A stretch of DNA of 64,000 nt. Source: Herbaspirillum aquaticum (GTDB taxonomy: Bacteria; Pseudomonadota; Gammaproteobacteria; Burkholderiales; Burkholderiaceae_D). How positions within the stretch are numbered: position 1 is the first letter of the stretch; every line of letters starts with the position of its first letter. The notes below the pieces were generated by a model. That model had not been told where the DNA came from. It did not search any database and worked only from the letters and a program-made list of their open reading frames with translations. The stretch spans positions 186,001 to 250,000 of the forward strand of contig NZ_NJGV01000004.1 of assembly GCF_002213425.1 (NCBI RefSeq), given 5' to 3'. This document shows positions 62,330-64,000 of the stretch, piece by piece. Position numbers and translations under genes: made by a program.

Positions 62330-62917
62330 TCACGTCCCGTTATCGGACCAATGTGGCGGGTCGGGAATGAGCTTGTGGCATCCGTAGGACGCGCCAACGC
62401 GATAGAGCACGGTATTGTCGGTGACTTCAACAGCTTGCGCAGATGCGTCAAGCATCGTCTTTCCGATGATTCCCGTGATCGTCATATCGATGGCGGCACG
62501 TTCCGTGTGCCGGGAGGTCAAAGCGGGCGGATGAACGATTGTGTAGCCTCTGGCCATTTCTGCCGCAGCGTTTTTGGAGGCACGTTCATCACCGTGATCC
62601 CACTCTATTTCAACGCCACTCATCTTGGGAACCCTGTCAGGTGAAATCAGCCCCTTCGAAATCTTCACGCAATAGTGCATCAGGTAAGCGCGTTCACGCG
62701 GCCTGTAAGTGGCCGATATTCTGACATTCGCTCCTGCAGCTTTCAACGCTACGATGAAGTCTTCTGCAGATTGACGAAAACTGCTATTCAGATCGTTTGT
62801 GCGATTGCTGCCGGGAAATCGTGTTACCCATTGTGGACCGCTCAGTTCAGGCAGCGTATTAACAACGACAGGTGTCGGATCCGAGGCAGGGGTCAAGAGT
62901 GTTTGGGTTGTCGTCAT
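62330..62917 (-). CDS. M15/VanX-like peptidase, candidate type VI effector
   Basis: This 195-aa protein has no signal peptide. The segment LTSRHTERAAIDMTI matches the SxHxxGxAxD zinc-binding signature of M15/VanX-type D-Ala-D-Ala peptidases. A later DPPHWSDNG could supply the second His ligand. ISATYRPRERAYLMHY before it is also typical of the fold. ATG 62917 is preceded by GAGG; the reading frame begins 59 bp before the end of the PAAR gene, in another frame. A muramyl-peptide target is plausible but not shown. Confidence 0.7.
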   Translation of the reverse strand: MTTTQTLLTPASDPTPVVVNTLPELSGPQWVTRFPGSNRTNDLNSSFRQSAEDFIVALKAAGANVRISATYRPRERAYLMHYCVKISKGLISPDRVPKMSGVEIEWDHGDERASKNAAAEMARGYTIVHPPALTSRHTERAAIDMTITGIIGKTMLDASAQAVEVTDNTVLYRVGASYGCHKLIPDPPHWSDNGT

Positions 62918-63461
62918 AAAAAGGGACCTCAAGTTTGACGTGCTGCGCGGTATCGGAGGACACCGTTTCAGTGAATCCGTCTTCGTTTGTCAGACCGATA
63001 CAGGTTTTGCCGTCAGCCAGCGTGATTCTGTATCTGACATTTGCCATTGGTGCGCCGCTGTGTGCGTGTTGAACTAGAAAACGCTGATCGTAGAGAGCGG
63101 CAAGGGAGAAGTCGTCTTGCCGGCCGCCAGGATGTGAGCTGGATGCGTGGCGGAGCTCACCCTCGAATCCCATCCGGACATCGCTATGCAAGGCTTTGAG
63201 TCTGGGCGGTTCAGGGCATTTGCAAAGGCATAGGTCACCATCAAGATTGACTTGCCTGCCGTCGGGCCCCTTGTGCGGACGAAATGGCTGAACACATTGA
63301 GTAGTTCCCCAGCTATTGCAGGAATTGCAGTAAACAGGATCACCTTCGAAGCAAGCCAACTTCCCGCTATACCGAATCCGAGGACTTTGTGCTGTCGGCT
63401 GGACCAGGCCTCCGCCAGGAATCACGGTATCCCCTTCACGGATGAAAGCGCGCCAGAACAT
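62859..63461 (-). CDS. PAAR-domain protein with C-terminal transthyretin-like domain (type VI secretion tip)
   Basis: This 200-aa protein starts MFWRAFIREGDTVIPGGGLV, the classical beginning of PAAR tip proteins. It continues KLACFEGDPVYC and later DGDLCLCKCPEPPRL, a well-known PAAR segment. The C-terminal FLVQHAHSGAPMANVRYRIT then GLTNEDGF fits the transthyretin-like adaptor domain found on many PAAR proteins. The start at 63461 is preferred over a longer frame from 63677. PAAR sharpens the VgrG spike and carries cargo, here probably the adjoining peptidase. Confidence 0.88.
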   Translation of the reverse strand: MFWRAFIREGDTVIPGGGLVQPTAQSPRIRYSGKLACFEGDPVYCNSCNSWGTTQCVQPFRPHKGPDGRQVNLDGDLCLCKCPEPPRLKALHSDVRMGFEGELRHASSSHPGGRQDDFSLAALYDQRFLVQHAHSGAPMANVRYRITLADGKTCIGLTNEDGFTETVSSDTAQHVKLEVPFYDDNPNTLDPCLGSDTCRC

Positions 63462-63994
63462 GTTCAGGACCTTGGTGCCGGGGTAATGGGCGACGCCGTT
63501 ACTAACCATGCCGGGGACAGTTGTTTTGCATGGGGGAGGGACATGTTCAGTAACAGCACGTTTGCTGGAAGCCAGCTTTCTGGTGCCAAATTTCTGTAGC
63601 TCATCTTTTTGTCTCTGCGTGATCGCATGAAGTTGAAAGAGGAGCGAGCATGCCAAACAAGTCTGCTGATGGCGCATTGCCCGCCTGAATAGGCAGGCAA
63701 TCTCAAAGATGCTCTGACTTTTTCTAGGAAAAAATCGAGACCGGATAGGAGCAGGATCCTACGGTAGGCAATGCCGTGACAGCGTCTGGCTTTTCGATGG
63801 TGCAATGACACGCGTGTCGCGATGTCGGCTTGCTTGGAGGGAAAAATCGCGTATCGTATGGCGATACAAAAGAGGGCTCAAATTTTTTCTAAAAATCCCT
63901 TGAAAACCAAAATTCCCATCCCTAGATCGGTACCAGCAGATGCTCGACGTTGAGGTCTGCGACGAAAACATCGCTTAACTGAAAGGATATTTTT
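63462..63994. other. AT-rich region upstream of the PAAR module
   Basis: No gene can be supported here, apart from a possible N-terminal extension of the PAAR frame up to 63677. It contains a 6-bp inverted repeat, GTATCG (63851-63856) and CGATAC (63862-63867), and several A/T-rich tracts. It presumably holds promoters for the PAAR transcript (minus) and for the gene starting at 63995 (plus). Confidence 0.5.
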
Positions 63995-64000
63995 ATGCGT
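63995..64000 (+). CDS. Start of a further gene cut by the window end
   Basis: ATG CGT at 63995 follows AAAGGAT at 6-8 bp, a good ribosome binding site. Only two codons are inside the window, so the product cannot be named. Confidence 0.4.

Overview
The window reads as a chromosomal segment of a Gram-negative betaproteobacterium, most likely Oxalobacteraceae and close to Herbaspirillum. This is inferred from the high GC content, the codon use, the nuo operon ending in a DUF2818 gene, the LivM-LivG fusion, and the repertoire of amino-acid regulators. No rRNA, insertion sequence, integrase or CRISPR array was seen. There is one tRNA.

Layout. 1-14112: the distal part of a respiratory complex I operon (end of nuoC, then nuoD to nuoN and a DUF2818 gene), closed by a strong terminator. 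14230-17419: a NUDIX hydrolase, a convergent ETF-ubiquinone oxidoreductase and a hotdog thioesterase. 17577-22498: a branched-chain amino-acid type ABC importer (binding protein, LivH, a LivM-LivG fusion, LivF). 22710-33221: mixed housekeeping and small genes: an alpha/beta hydrolase, a small ribbon-helix-helix-like protein divergent from an XRE regulator, tRNA-Lys(CTT), a spermidine-synthase-like protein, a MetQ-like binding protein, a YefM-YoeB toxin-antitoxin pair with a clear operator, a DNA glycosylase, an SDR, an Mpo1-like protein, a SlyB-like lipoprotein, a GNAT, a FUSC-like protein and HtpG.

33666-49064 is the most striking region. It is a type I secretion locus for a 2658-residue RTX-like surface adhesin. 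Besides the usual outer-membrane channel, HlyD adaptor and ABC exporter, it encodes an OmpA/MotB-like protein and a MotA/ExbB-like protein. This composition recalls the Salmonella SPI-4 (SiiABCDEF) giant-adhesin system, here with an adhesin of a different architecture. A 963-bp in-frame tandem duplication, a GATTCA hexamer tract in the adhesin leader and a perfect palindrome upstream of the operon suggest variable or regulated surface display.

49114-55742 is an amino-acid cluster: a MocR regulator divergent from a threonine-dehydratase-like enzyme, LysE and EamA exporters, RidA, an aminotransferase and a cupin. 55828-61524 holds a possible antitoxin remnant, a RomA-like lipoprotein, a tautomerase/LysR divergent pair, a second MocR regulator, a GNAT and an azoreductase-like flavoprotein.

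61549-63461, on the minus strand and visibly more AT-rich, looks like an orphan type VI secretion cargo module: a PAAR-tip protein, an M15/VanX-like peptidase as candidate cell-wall effector, a periplasmic candidate immunity protein and a small membrane protein. The window ends at the first two codons of a further plus-strand gene.
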